Assembly: GCA_963826165.1 (NCBI GenBank)
Contig: CAWGWC010000003.1
Location: 124,001-188,000, forward strand
Direction of reading: 5' to 3'
DNA from: JACVRW01 sp963826165
Lineage (GTDB): Bacteria; Actinomycetota; Thermoleophilia; Solirubrobacterales; Thermoleophilaceae
DNA: 64,000 bases
Made by a program: the position numbers and the translations under genes. Below the pieces are notes generated by a model. The model ran no database searches. It saw only the letters and a program-made list of their open reading frames with translations, and was not told where the DNA came from. Shown here in pieces: positions 41,903 through 50,441 of the stretch; position 1 is the stretch's first letter; each line of letters starts with the position of its first letter.

Positions 41903-42715
41903 ATGAAGGCACCGGCCCTCATTTCGCGCAGTATCGGGCCGCCGCTCTGGCGGGAGGCTCGTTTCGGGCTGGAGGCGGCCGCGCTGGTGCGCGACCCGGT
42001 CTTTCGGGGCGAGGGCGTGTCCGACGGCCGCGGCCGTCCGGTCTTGCTGGTTCCCGGCTTCCTGGCCGGGGACAGCTCCATGGTCATGATGGCCGGCTGG
42101 CTCAAGCGCACCGGCTACCGGCAGAGCCGGGCGGGGATGCGCGCCAACGTCGACTGCTCGGGCGCGATCATGGAACGGCTGGAGAAGAGGCTCGAGCGGC
42201 TGGTGTCCGAACAGGACATGCGCGCGGTGATCGTGGGCCAGAGCAGGGGAGGGACGATCGCCAAGGTGCTCGGCCGACGCCGGCCGGACCTGGTCTGCGG
42301 CGTGGTCGCCCTCGGCTCGCCTCAACGCGATCCCCTCGCCATTCACCCGCTGGTACGCCTGCAGGTCGAGGCGGTGAGCCGGCTCGGGTCGCTGGGCGCC
42401 CCCGGCCTGTTCAAGCGCTCGTGTCTCGACGACGAGTGCTGCGCCTCGTTCTGGGAGGACCTGGACGGGCCGATGCCGCGCGGCGTCCGCCTCGTCTCGG
42501 TGTACTCGAAGTCGGACGGCGTGGTGGACTGGCGCTCGTGCCTCGACCCTCACGCCAACGAACTGGTCGAGATCGACGCCTCGCACTGTGGCATGGCGGT
42601 GTCCGCCTCTGCCTGGCGCGTGGTGGGCGACTCGCTCAACTCGTTCAGCCGGGCCGAGGCCCGGCGCAAGACCAGGCGCGGGACGGCTGCCCGTCGCTAT
42701 CCACGCGCCGCCTGA
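41903..42715 (+). CDS. alpha/beta hydrolase, lipase-like
   Basis: A 270-aa hydrolase. VLLVPGFLAGDSSM (about residues 47-60) is the oxyanion region, the elbow is GQSRGG with Ser114, SKSDGVVDW supplies the Asp and DASHCGM the His. The protein resembles bacterial lipase/esterase-like (PGAP1-type) proteins of Actinobacteria. There is no signal peptide; the C-terminus is Arg-rich. The start ATG 41903 lies 12 bases after TAGGGT. It is divergent from the quinone oxidoreductase. Substrate is unknown. Confidence 0.75.
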   Translation: MKAPALISRSIGPPLWREARFGLEAAALVRDPVFRGEGVSDGRGRPVLLVPGFLAGDSSMVMMAGWLKRTGYRQSRAGMRANVDCSGAIMERLEKRLERLVSEQDMRAVIVGQSRGGTIAKVLGRRRPDLVCGVVALGSPQRDPLAIHPLVRLQVEAVSRLGSLGAPGLFKRSCLDDECCASFWEDLDGPMPRGVRLVSVYSKSDGVVDWRSCLDPHANELVEIDASHCGMAVSASAWRVVGDSLNSFSRAEARRKTRRGTAARRYPRAA

Positions 42716-42729
42716 CCTCGGCGGGCCGC

Positions 42730-43704
42730 TCAGGGCACGAGCACGGCCGCGCCCCTCAGGTCGCCCGTGCGCACGTGCTCGAGGGCCTCGTTGGCGCTCG
42801 CCAGCGGGAAGGTCGTCACCTCGGTTCTGACCGGCACCTTGGGCGCGAGCTCTAGGAACTCGACGCCGTCGGCGCGCGTGAGGTTGGCCACCGAGCGCAG
42901 CACGCGCTCGCCCCACAGCAGCTCGTACGGAAAGCTCGGGATGTCGCTCATGTGGATCCCTCCGCACACCACGCTCCCGCCCTTGGCCAGGGCGCTCAGC
43001 GCGGCGGGCACCAGCTCGCCGGCCGGGGCGAAGACCAGGGCGGCGTCGAGCTCCTCGGGGGCCGGCCCCTCCGCATCACCCGCCCATTCGGCTCCGAGGC
43101 TTCGGGCGAAGTCCTGACGCTCGCCGTCGCCGGGCCGGGTGAAGGCGAACACGCGACGGCCCTCGTGTACGGCCACCTGGCAGATGATGTGGGCCGCGGA
43201 ACCGAAGCCGTAGATCCCGATCCGCTCGGCGTCCCCCGCCAGCCTCAGGGTGCGGTAGCCGATCAGCCCCGCGCACAGAAGCGGCGCGGCCTGGAGGTCG
43301 GGGTAGCCGGCCGGGAGCGGAAGGCAGAATCGCTCGTCGGCCACCACGAGCTGCGCGTAGCCGCCGTCGCGGCCGTAGCCGGTGAACACCGCGTTGTCGC
43401 AGAGGTTCTCCCGTCCGCTGCGGCAGTAGCCACAGGTTCCGTCGGTCGAGCCGAGCCAGGGCACCCCGACCCGCTCGCCGCGCGCGTGAGTCTCGCCCCC
43501 CTCCACCACCGTGCCCACGATCTGGTGGCCGAGCACGAGCGGCAGCCGGGGATCGTCGAGCTCGCCGTCGAGGATGTGCAGGTCGGTCCGGCAGACCCCG
43601 CAGGCCTCGACCTCGAGCAGCACCTCGCCGTCCGCCGGTTCCGGGCGCTGCAGCTCCTCCTCGCGAAGCGGCTCGCCCGCCGCGTGGAGCACCATCCCCC
43701 TCAT
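42730..43704 (-). CDS. zinc-dependent alcohol dehydrogenase (AdhA-like)
   Basis: A 324-aa zinc MDR. Catalytic zinc ligands are Cys38 (CRTD) and His60 (GHQ). The structural-zinc lobe reads TDGTCGYCRSGRENLC, holding Cys91, Cys94 and Cys102 but Asp88 in place of the first Cys usually seen in TCGxCxYC. The cofactor region GIYGFGSAAHI follows. It would interconvert alcohols and aldehydes with NAD(P). The ATG 43702-43704 lies six bases after TAGCCT, forming a leaderless promoter back-to-back with that of the rhodanese gene. Confidence 0.87.
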   Translation of the reverse strand: MRGMVLHAAGEPLREEELQRPEPADGEVLLEVEACGVCRTDLHILDGELDDPRLPLVLGHQIVGTVVEGGETHARGERVGVPWLGSTDGTCGYCRSGRENLCDNAVFTGYGRDGGYAQLVVADERFCLPLPAGYPDLQAAPLLCAGLIGYRTLRLAGDAERIGIYGFGSAAHIICQVAVHEGRRVFAFTRPGDGERQDFARSLGAEWAGDAEGPAPEELDAALVFAPAGELVPAALSALAKGGSVVCGGIHMSDIPSFPYELLWGERVLRSVANLTRADGVEFLELAPKVPVRTEVTTFPLASANEALEHVRTGDLRGAAVLVP

Positions 43705-43709
43705 GGCCG

Positions 43710-43716
43710 TAGGCTA
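43710..43716. promoter_or_regulatory. overlapping back-to-back -10 elements of two leaderless genes
   Basis: TAGGCTA serves both strands: TAGGCT (43710-43715) is eight bases before the plus GTG at 43724, and TAGCCT (43711-43716, minus) is six bases before the minus ATG at 43704. Both transcripts would start at the start codon, and only one polymerase could occupy the site. Confidence 0.55.
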
Positions 43717-43723
43717 GCCCCAC

Positions 43724-44617
43724 GTGAACGAGGGGCCCCTTCGTGACGTCGCCTGGCTGCGGGAGCGCCTCGGCACGCCGGGCCTGTGCGTGGTGGACTG
43801 CCGCTTTCGGCTGGGCGAGCCCGGCGCGGGCGAGCGCCTGTGGCGCGACGGCCACATCCCCGGGGCGGCCTTCCTCGATGTGGACCGCGACCTCGCGGCG
43901 GCCCCCGGTCTCGATGGCCGGCACCCGCTGCCGCCGGCCCCGGACTTCCAGGCGGCGGCCCGCCGGGCCGGCATCCGGGCGGACTCCTCGGTGATCGCGT
44001 ACGACGAGGCCGGCGAGGGCGGCGCCGCCCGGCTGTGGTGGCTGATGCGCCACTTCGGCCACGACGACGCAGCGGTGCTCGACGGTGGCCTGCGTGGCTG
44101 GCGCGAGGCCGGCGGGCCGCTGGAGAAGGGCGAGCCGAGCCAGGCGCCCGCCAATCCCGTGACGCCGTTCAGCGCGCGGCCGCGCGACGACGACATCGCG
44201 ACCGCCGAGGAGCTGGCCGCGCCCGAAGCGGACCGGATCGTGCTCGACGCCCGCGCCCCGGAGCGCTACCGCGGCGAGGTGGAGCCGGTCGACGCGGTGG
44301 CCGGTCACATTCCCGGTGCGCGCAATCTCCCCTTCACCGAGCTGGCGCCCGGCGGCCGCTTCGCCATGCCGGCGGAGCTGCGGGATCGCTTCGCCGCGGC
44401 GGGCGCCGGCGGCGGCGACGTGGTGGCCTACTGCGGCTCCGGCGTCACCGCCTGCACGCTCGTCCTGGCGGCGGCGGCCGCCGGCCTCCGAACACCGCGG
44501 CTGTATCCCGGCTCGTGGAGCGAGTGGTCCGGGCGCGGCTACCCGGTGGCCCGCCAGGACAGCGCCCGCTCCACCGATAGCCGCAGCAGCGGCCCTGGCG
44601 GCGGGCGCTCGGCGTAG
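43724..44617 (+). CDS. sulfurtransferase, tandem rhodanese type
   Basis: A 297-aa two-domain rhodanese or 3-mercaptopyruvate sulfurtransferase. The inactive N-domain ends around DGGLRGWREAGG, and the C-domain has catalytic Cys237 in the loop CGSGVTA. GHIPGA occurs in both domains. The loop lacks the charged pattern of classical thiosulfate rhodaneses, closer to MST. It moves sulfane sulfur to cyanide, thiols or sulfur-carrier proteins. GTG 43724 is leaderless by inference. Its C-terminus overlaps the convergent PPOX gene by 79 bases, giving a Ser/Gly-rich tail. Confidence 0.87.
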   Translation: MNEGPLRDVAWLRERLGTPGLCVVDCRFRLGEPGAGERLWRDGHIPGAAFLDVDRDLAAAPGLDGRHPLPPAPDFQAAARRAGIRADSSVIAYDEAGEGGAARLWWLMRHFGHDDAAVLDGGLRGWREAGGPLEKGEPSQAPANPVTPFSARPRDDDIATAEELAAPEADRIVLDARAPERYRGEVEPVDAVAGHIPGARNLPFTELAPGGRFAMPAELRDRFAAAGAGGGDVVAYCGSGVTACTLVLAAAAAGLRTPRLYPGSWSEWSGRGYPVARQDSARSTDSRSSGPGGGRSA

Positions 44618-44961
44618 GCCTCGTACTTGGCCACGAGCGCGTCGAGGCCGGCCCTCCCTCGCTCCAGCGGCAGTACCTCGATGCTGCCGAGCAGCTGCAC
44701 CCAGGCAAGCCGGTCCCAGTCGTCGTGGTAGACGTCCACGCACAGCGCCGCCTCGGGGCGGCGCCGCAGATAGCGAAGGCGCGCCGGCTCGGGGGTGGCC
44801 TTGGGCTTGCGGTCGATGGCGCTCCAGACCGCGCCCTCGGCCGTCGCGTAGGTCACCGGGAGCACCCGCGGGTGGTCGGCGTCGTCAACGAAGGCCAGGC
44901 GGGCCACCCGGGTGGTGGCGACGACCTCTCGGGCCCACTCGGGTAGCTGCTCTACTTCCAC
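44539..44961 (-). CDS. PPOX class F420-dependent oxidoreductase-like protein
   Basis: A 140-aa split-barrel flavin/F420-binding protein. It starts at GTG 44959-44961 with EVEQLPEWAREVVATTRVARLAFVDD, then PRVLPVTYA, and ends in the VERALSW motif. It resembles the Rv0121c/TIGR03668 group of F420-linked PPOX proteins. The reaction is unknown. A TTG-initiated longer frame reaches the LLM start codon and is less likely. It is divergent from an LLM-class oxidoreductase, another F420-associated family, which suggests a functional pair. Confidence 0.78.
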   Translation of the reverse strand: MEVEQLPEWAREVVATTRVARLAFVDDADHPRVLPVTYATAEGAVWSAIDRKPKATPEPARLRYLRRRPEAALCVDVYHDDWDRLAWVQLLGSIEVLPLERGRAGLDALVAKYEAYAERPPPGPLLRLSVERALSWRATG

Positions 44962-44996
44962 GCCCAGGGAATACCACGCTTCACTCGGAGGAGACA

Positions 44997-45854
44997 ATGG
45001 ACATCGGAATCGGCCTGCCCACCACGCTCGAGGGCACCGGCGGCAAGCAGTTGGCCGAATGGGCCCGGCGGGCCGACGACGCGGGCTTCTCCTCGCTGGG
45101 CGTGCTCGATCGCATCGTCTACCCCAACTACGAGCCGCTGGTGGCGCTGGCCGCGGCTGCCGCCGTGACGGAGCGCATCAAGCTGCTCACGGGCATCCTG
45201 ATCGCCCCCTACCGGCAGAACGCCGCGCTGCTGGCCAAGCAGGCGGCCAGCGTTCAAGCGCTCTCGGGTGGGCGGCTGGTGCTCGGCGCGGCGGTGGGGG
45301 CGCGCGAGGACGACTACGAGGCCTCCGGCGTGCCGTACTCCGAGCGCGGCGCCCGCTTCGACCAGATGCTGGCCGAGATGAAGAGCGTGTGGGCCGGAGA
45401 CAAGAAGGGCTTTGCCGGGGGCGTCGGGCCGGACGTGTCGGGCGACCCGCCCAAGCTGATCATCGGCGGAACGGTGGACGCCGCGTTCCGCCGTGCCGCC
45501 GAGGCGGACGGCTGGATCAACGGCGGATCGCCCCCCGACGCGTTTGCCGAGTCGCGCGAGCAACTGGAGAGCGCGTGGAGTGCCGCCGGCCGCGAGGGCA
45601 AGCCCTACGCCGGCTCGCTGGCCTACTTCGCGCTCGGCGACAACGCCGAGGCCGACGCCAAGGAGGGTGTGGGGAGCTACTACGAGTGGCTGGGCGACTT
45701 CGCCGACCAGATCGTGGGCTCCGTCGCCAAGGACGAGGACACGGTCAGGGCCTACATCCAGGGCTTCGAGGCGGCCGGCTGCGACGAGCTGATCTTCTTC
45801 CCCAGCTCGGCCGACCCGGAGCAGGTGGACCTGCTCGCCGCCGCCGCGCTGTAG
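44997..45854 (+). CDS. LLM class flavin/F420-dependent oxidoreductase
   Basis: A 285-aa luciferase-like monooxygenase family TIM barrel. It opens MDIGIGLPTTLEG and has AEWARRADDAGFSSLGVLDR, then LSGGRLVLGAAVGAREDDYEA, the usual cofactor-proximal segment, and PKLIIGG. Members use F420 or FMN; the substrate is unknown. Start ATG 44997-44999 has GGAGGA six bases upstream. The C-terminus DELIFFPSSADPEQVDLL is typical. It is divergent from a PPOX-type F420 protein. Confidence 0.87.
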   Translation: MDIGIGLPTTLEGTGGKQLAEWARRADDAGFSSLGVLDRIVYPNYEPLVALAAAAAVTERIKLLTGILIAPYRQNAALLAKQAASVQALSGGRLVLGAAVGAREDDYEASGVPYSERGARFDQMLAEMKSVWAGDKKGFAGGVGPDVSGDPPKLIIGGTVDAAFRRAAEADGWINGGSPPDAFAESREQLESAWSAAGREGKPYAGSLAYFALGDNAEADAKEGVGSYYEWLGDFADQIVGSVAKDEDTVRAYIQGFEAAGCDELIFFPSSADPEQVDLLAAAAL

Positions 45855-45896
45855 TCGGGGAAGCTTCTGTCCTGGTCCCCCGCCAGGATGCGGGCT

Positions 45897-46283
45897 ATGC
45901 CGTCGGCCAAGGTCATCATCGGCGGCGCGGCCGCCGGCGCCGCGCTGGGAGTCCGCGTGGCGCGCGGCCTGCACGGCCGCTGGCGGGCGCTGCCGGCGGC
46001 CGACCGTGAGCGGATCGCCGGCCACGCCGACGACGTCAAGGAGAAGGCGCTGCGGCTGCGCGGCTCGGCGGCGCCCGAGCGGGCCGGAGCGGAGGCGGAG
46101 TTGCGGGCGGCCAACGAGACGCTCGCCGCCGCCCTGATCGCGAACGCGGAGTCGGACCCGGAGCTCGGCGACGACCAGGTGCACGAGCTGCGAGAGGACC
46201 TCCGGCGGGAGCTCGATCGGCTGGCCGGCGCCGACATTAAGGCTTCGAGAAGTAGGCGTTCCGCCAACACTTCCGCCGAGTAG
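45897..46283 (+). CDS. small protein with N-terminal hydrophobic helix
   Basis: A 128-aa protein starting at ATG 45897, nine bases after an AGGA. A short glycine/alanine-rich hydrophobic stretch (VIIGGAAAGAALGVRVA, about residues 6-22) may anchor it in the membrane. The rest is charged and helical with Glu/Arg heptads. No family recognised. It ends 31 bases before the ABC importer operon and may be transcribed with it. Confidence 0.55.
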   Translation: MPSAKVIIGGAAAGAALGVRVARGLHGRWRALPAADRERIAGHADDVKEKALRLRGSAAPERAGAEAELRAANETLAAALIANAESDPELGDDQVHELREDLRRELDRLAGADIKASRSRRSANTSAE

Positions 46284-46314
46284 GATCCCTCACTTCCTCC
46301 GGGAGCCCGCACCC

Positions 46315-47514
46315 GTGAACTCTCCAGAATCCGCCCAGTCCGAGGGGTCGTCGCCTTTGCCGCGTTCGGAAGCGGCCACGCTCGAGTTCCGCGACGCCAC
46401 CAAGCTCTACCCCGGGCAGACCGAGCCGGCCGTCGACGGCCTGTCGCTCACCGTCCCTGCGGGAGAGATCTGCGTGCTCGTGGGCCCCTCCGGCTGCGGC
46501 AAGACCACCGCCATGCGCATGGTCAACCGGATGATCGACATCACCGAGGGCGACATCCTGCTCGACGGGTCGAGCGTCAAGGACCGGCGCCCGGCCGAGC
46601 TGCGCCGCGACATCGGCTACGCCATTCAGCAGATCGGCCTGTTCCCGCACCTGAGCGTGGCCGACAACATCGCGACAGTGCCCCGCCTCCTGGGCTGGGA
46701 CAAGACGCGTATCCGCGAGCGTGTGGACGAGCTCCTCGACCTCGTCAGCCTCGATGCCCACGAGACGCGAGATCGCTACCCCGCGCAGCTCTCGGGCGGC
46801 CAGCGCCAGCGCGTGGGCGTGGCCCGGGCGCTGGCGGTGGACCCCCCGCTGATGCTCATGGATGAGCCCTTCGGCGCGATCGACCCGATCAACCGCGAGC
46901 GACTGCAGAACGAGTTCCTGCGCCTACAGCGCGAGATCCGCAAGACGATCGTCTTCGTCACCCACGACATCGACGAGGCGATCAAGGTGGGCGACCGCAT
47001 CGCCGTGCTCCAGCGCGGCGGCAAGCTCGCCCAGTTCGCCTCCCCCGCCGAGCTACTGATGTACCCGGCGGGCCGTTTTGTGGAGGACTTCGTGGGCGCG
47101 GACCGCGCGCTCAAGCGCCTGGCCCTCCAGCGCGTCCGTGACGTGGACCTGTGGAAGGCGCCGCTGGTCCGCGAGGGCGAGCCGGTGGCCGAGGCGCGGG
47201 CCAAGGCCGCCGACTCCGAGGTGCCCTATCCCCTGCTCGTGGACGGCGACGGCAAGCCGCTCGGGTGGCTGTCGGAGAAGGCTCTGACCGGGGAGCGGGT
47301 CAGCGCCGAGCTGCGCTCCGAGGCCACCCCCACCATCGACATGGACGACATCCTGCGCGACGCGCTCTCGGACATGCTCGGCGAGGAGGCGCAGTACGCG
47401 CCGGTGGTGAACGAGCGTGGGCACATCGCAGGTGTGCTTTCGATCGAGATCCTGGGGCACGTCCTGCAGACCGACCCCGAGAAGGTCCCGAGTGGGGCGG
47501 ACGCCGCGGCATGA
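46315..47514 (+). CDS. ABC importer ATPase, OpuCA/ProV-like
   Basis: A 399-aa ATPase. Walker A GPSGCGKTT, the Q-loop IQQIGLF, signature LSGGQRQRVG, and Walker B LMLMDEPFGAIDP are intact. A C-terminal pair of CBS domains (about residues 285-385) is characteristic of OpuCA-type osmoregulated importers and of ergothioneine importers. The start is GTG 46315. The stop overlaps the first permease by four bases. It energises uptake of a quaternary amine such as glycine betaine, choline, carnitine or possibly ergothioneine. Confidence 0.9.
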   Translation: MNSPESAQSEGSSPLPRSEAATLEFRDATKLYPGQTEPAVDGLSLTVPAGEICVLVGPSGCGKTTAMRMVNRMIDITEGDILLDGSSVKDRRPAELRRDIGYAIQQIGLFPHLSVADNIATVPRLLGWDKTRIRERVDELLDLVSLDAHETRDRYPAQLSGGQRQRVGVARALAVDPPLMLMDEPFGAIDPINRERLQNEFLRLQREIRKTIVFVTHDIDEAIKVGDRIAVLQRGGKLAQFASPAELLMYPAGRFVEDFVGADRALKRLALQRVRDVDLWKAPLVREGEPVAEARAKAADSEVPYPLLVDGDGKPLGWLSEKALTGERVSAELRSEATPTIDMDDILRDALSDMLGEEAQYAPVVNERGHIAGVLSIEILGHVLQTDPEKVPSGADAAA

Positions 47515-48227
47515 ACCCGTCCTTGGCGCAGGGGGGAGTGGAGATCCGTGGAGCGGACCGCGGCGGTGACAGCTGCGTGGCCGACAACGGGCTCTGTCCG
47601 GACTGGATCGTCGACAACTTCGACCGCTACGTCGACCCCTTCCTCCAGCACGTACTGCTCACCGTGGTGGCGATGGCCATTGGCACCGCCATCGCCTTTA
47701 CGCTCGCGCTGGTGGCCTACCGGCAACGCTGGCTGATCAACCCGGTGACCCAGGTCACGGGGATCCTCTACACGATCCCCAGCATCGCCGCCTTCTTCCT
47801 GCTGTTGCCGATCACCGGCCGTGGCTTCACCACCGCGATCATCGCGCTGGTCGCGTACATCCTGCTGATCATCTTCCGAAACGTCCTGACGGGCCTCGAC
47901 AACGTGCCGGCCGAGACCAAGGACGCGGCACGCGGAATGGGATTGACCGACCGGCAGCTGCTGTGGCGGGTGGAGGTGCCGCTGGCGCTGCCGGAGATCA
48001 TGGCCGGCCTGCGCATCGCCGCCACCACCACGGTCGGGCTCGCCACGCTCGTCTTCTTCGCCGGCGCCGGTGGGCTCGGAGAAGAGATCTTCGCGGACCT
48101 CAACTTCAAGTCGAACGTCGTGACCGCCGGCGGCTTGGCCGTTCTGCTGGCCGCAGTCCTCGACGGCCTGATTCTCCTGGTGCAGAAGGCCATCACGCCT
48201 TGGACTCGAGCGGCGGCGGCGCCATGA
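47511..48227 (+). CDS. ABC importer permease, OpuCB-like (first)
   Basis: A 238-aa permease with five to six transmembrane helices and the EAA coupling loop AARGMGLTDRQLLWRVEVPLALP. TIPSIAAFFLLLPI is a typical OpuC membrane segment. The N-terminal 30 residues are soluble and contain two Cys. Start ATG 47511 and the next start overlap by ATGA on both sides. It forms the membrane channel with the second permease. Confidence 0.88.
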   Translation: MNPSLAQGGVEIRGADRGGDSCVADNGLCPDWIVDNFDRYVDPFLQHVLLTVVAMAIGTAIAFTLALVAYRQRWLINPVTQVTGILYTIPSIAAFFLLLPITGRGFTTAIIALVAYILLIIFRNVLTGLDNVPAETKDAARGMGLTDRQLLWRVEVPLALPEIMAGLRIAATTTVGLATLVFFAGAGGLGEEIFADLNFKSNVVTAGGLAVLLAAVLDGLILLVQKAITPWTRAAAAP

Positions 48228-48985
48228 GCACCACGATCGCCTTTCTCGGGCAGTTCGGCGACGCCGTCGACTTCGTCTTCAACGAGCGCGAGTCCCCCGC
48301 CGGCGGCAGTCAGGTCGGCGGGCTGGGCGAACTGTGGGAGCTCACCTGGGAGCACCTCAAGCTGTCCGGGGTCGCGATGGGCATCGCCTGCGCCATCTCC
48401 ATCCCGCTCGGACTGTGGCTCGGTCACATCGGCAAAGGCGGCTTCCTGGCGATCAACGCCTCGAACGTCGGGCGCGCGGTGCCCAGCCTCGCCCTGATCG
48501 CCTTCTTCGTGGCCTACCTGGGCGTGGGCTTCACCAACCTCACGCTCGCCCTCGTGCTGCTGGCCCTCCCGCCCATCCTCACCAACGCGTACACCGGTGT
48601 GCGTCAGGTGGAGCGCGACGCGGTCGACGCCGCGCGCGGCATGGGAATGACCGGGGCCCAGGTCGTGCGCCGCGTGGAGCTGCCGCTGGCGCTGCCGCTC
48701 ATCTTCGGCGGAATCCGGATTTCCGCCGTCAACGTGATCGCCACCGCCACCATCGCTCCGCTGGCCGGCGTCGTGACGCTCGGCGATCCGATCATCAACG
48801 TCAACACCTACGGCGACGAGGGGAGACTGGCGGCGGCGATCGTCGTCGCTCTCCTGGCCGTCGCCACGGAGGTCCTGCTCGGGCTGGCGCAACGCGCCGT
48901 CACGCCGCAGGGCCTGAAGCTAGAGGCCGGCGGCCGTACTCGTCGCCTCGCGATTCCCACCAAGAGAAGGGAAGTCACGACATGA
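48224..48985 (+). CDS. ABC importer permease, OpuCD-like (second)
   Basis: A 253-aa permease paralogous to the preceding one. The EAA loop reads AARGMGMTGAQVVRRVELPLALP, preceded by the core RAVPSLALIAFFVAYLGVGF. The C-terminus is basic. It overlaps both neighbours by ATGA. Two dissimilar permeases with a separate lipoprotein are the OpuC arrangement rather than the permease-binding-protein fusion seen in EgtU. Confidence 0.88.
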   Translation: MSTTIAFLGQFGDAVDFVFNERESPAGGSQVGGLGELWELTWEHLKLSGVAMGIACAISIPLGLWLGHIGKGGFLAINASNVGRAVPSLALIAFFVAYLGVGFTNLTLALVLLALPPILTNAYTGVRQVERDAVDAARGMGMTGAQVVRRVELPLALPLIFGGIRISAVNVIATATIAPLAGVVTLGDPIINVNTYGDEGRLAAAIVVALLAVATEVLLGLAQRAVTPQGLKLEAGGRTRRLAIPTKRREVTT

Positions 48986-49962
48986 GAAAGCACCGCCTGT
49001 TGATGCTGCTCATGCTGCTGGTCGCGGCCTTTACCGTCGCCGCCTGCGGCGACGACGACGACGAAGGCAGCGGAGACTCGGGCTCCACGACTTCGGAGGC
49101 GTCCGGCAGCCAGATCCAATCCAACCCCGACAACGGCTCCACGACCCTCACCATCGGGTCGAAGAACTTCACCGAACAGAAGATTCTGGGCGAGATTTAT
49201 GCCCAGGCCTTCGAGGCCGCGGGCTACAAGGTCGGTACCGAGCTCAATCTCGGCGACGAGAAGACGGCACTCAAGGCCCTCGAGGGGGGCGAGATCAGCG
49301 CCTATCCGGAGTACACCGGCACCGCGCTGCTGTCGTTCTTTGGAGTGGAGGCCGACGCCCTGCCCAGCGACGAGGGCAAGGCCTACCAGCAGGTCAAGGC
49401 CAGCTTCGCCAAGGATGACCTCACCGCTCTGCCCCCCACGCCGTTCGTCAGCTCGAACGAGGTGGCGGTGACCAAGGAGACCGCGGACAAGCTGGGGCTC
49501 ACGAAGATCTCCGACCTGAAGGGTCAGTCGGAGGACCTGACTCTGTACGGCACGCCCGAGTGCCGTCAGCGCCTCGACTGTCTGCTCGGCCTGGAGCAGG
49601 TCTACGGGCTCGATTTCAAGAAGTTCACGCCGGTGGACATCGCGTTGCGCCACGAGGTTCTCACCAAGGGCCAGGCCGACGTGTCGATCGTGTTCACCAC
49701 TGATCCACAGAACAAGCGCGAAGGCTTCGTGCTGCTCGAGGACGACAAGGGAATGTTCCCGCCCTACAACTCGACCCTGGTCGTGCGCAACGACGTGGCC
49801 AAGGAGGCCGGGCCTGACATGCCGAAGGTCGTAGCACAGGTGAACAAGGGCCTCACCGACGAGGTGATGCAGGAGCTCAATGCCCGTGTGGACCTCGACA
49901 AGGAGACGCCCGGGGCCGTGGCGGGGCAGTACCTGCAGGAAACGGGGCTGGTCGGAAGCTGA
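48982..49962 (+). CDS. substrate-binding lipoprotein, OpuCC/OsmX-like
   Basis: A 326-aa binding protein. The signal ends at the lipobox VAAC with lipidated Cys22, followed by an acidic Ser/Thr linker. The mature domain starts LTIGSKNFTEQKILGEIYAQAF with EISAYPEYTGTAL, the quaternary-amine-binding family pattern. It captures the ligand outside the cell for the permeases encoded upstream. It ends the four-gene operon. Aromatic cage residues cannot be placed by eye, so betaine, choline or ergothioneine are all possible. Confidence 0.88.
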   Translation: MRKHRLLMLLMLLVAAFTVAACGDDDDEGSGDSGSTTSEASGSQIQSNPDNGSTTLTIGSKNFTEQKILGEIYAQAFEAAGYKVGTELNLGDEKTALKALEGGEISAYPEYTGTALLSFFGVEADALPSDEGKAYQQVKASFAKDDLTALPPTPFVSSNEVAVTKETADKLGLTKISDLKGQSEDLTLYGTPECRQRLDCLLGLEQVYGLDFKKFTPVDIALRHEVLTKGQADVSIVFTTDPQNKREGFVLLEDDKGMFPPYNSTLVVRNDVAKEAGPDMPKVVAQVNKGLTDEVMQELNARVDLDKETPGAVAGQYLQETGLVGS

Positions 49963-49991
49963 GGGGGACCTGCGGGTAGTCCCGGACGGCG

Positions 49992-50441
49992 ATGGAATCC
50001 GTGTGGGACTACCCGCGGCCTCCGGCGGTGGAGCACTCCACCCGTCGTGCTCGCGTGGAGCACGGCGGGCTGGTGATTGCGGACTCCGACCGCGCGCTGC
50101 GCGTGCTGGAGACGAGCCAGCCGCCGGCGATCTACTTCCCGCCTGACGACGTGCGCATGGACCTGCTCGAGCCTCACCCTCAGCGGACGGTCTGCGAGTG
50201 GAAGGGCCAGGCGCGCTACTGGACGATGGCCGGTGTGGAAGCGGCCGCCTGGTCGTATCCGGAGCCGGTGGCTCGCTACGCGGAGCTGCGCGATCACGTG
50301 GCCTTCTACCCCCAGCGGGTCGACGCCTGCTTTCTCGACGAGGAGCGCGTCGATCCCAACGCCGGTGACTTCTACGGCGGCTGGATCACGGCCGACATCA
50401 CCGGTCCATTCAAGGGCGGTCCGGGCACGGCCGGCTGGTAG
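49992..50441 (+). CDS. DUF427 domain protein
   Basis: A 149-aa DUF427 protein. The family core TRRARVEHGGLVIADSDRALRVLET, AIYFPPDDVRMDLLEP, CEWKGQARYW and VAFYPQRVDACFLDEERV is complete. It is a compact beta protein of unknown function, common in Actinobacteria. The start ATG 49992 is 30 bases after the binding-protein gene. Its 3' end overlaps the convergent small membrane protein by 32 bases, giving the C-terminal FKGGPGTAGW. Confidence 0.85.
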   Translation: MESVWDYPRPPAVEHSTRRARVEHGGLVIADSDRALRVLETSQPPAIYFPPDDVRMDLLEPHPQRTVCEWKGQARYWTMAGVEAAAWSYPEPVARYAELRDHVAFYPQRVDACFLDEERVDPNAGDFYGGWITADITGPFKGGPGTAGW

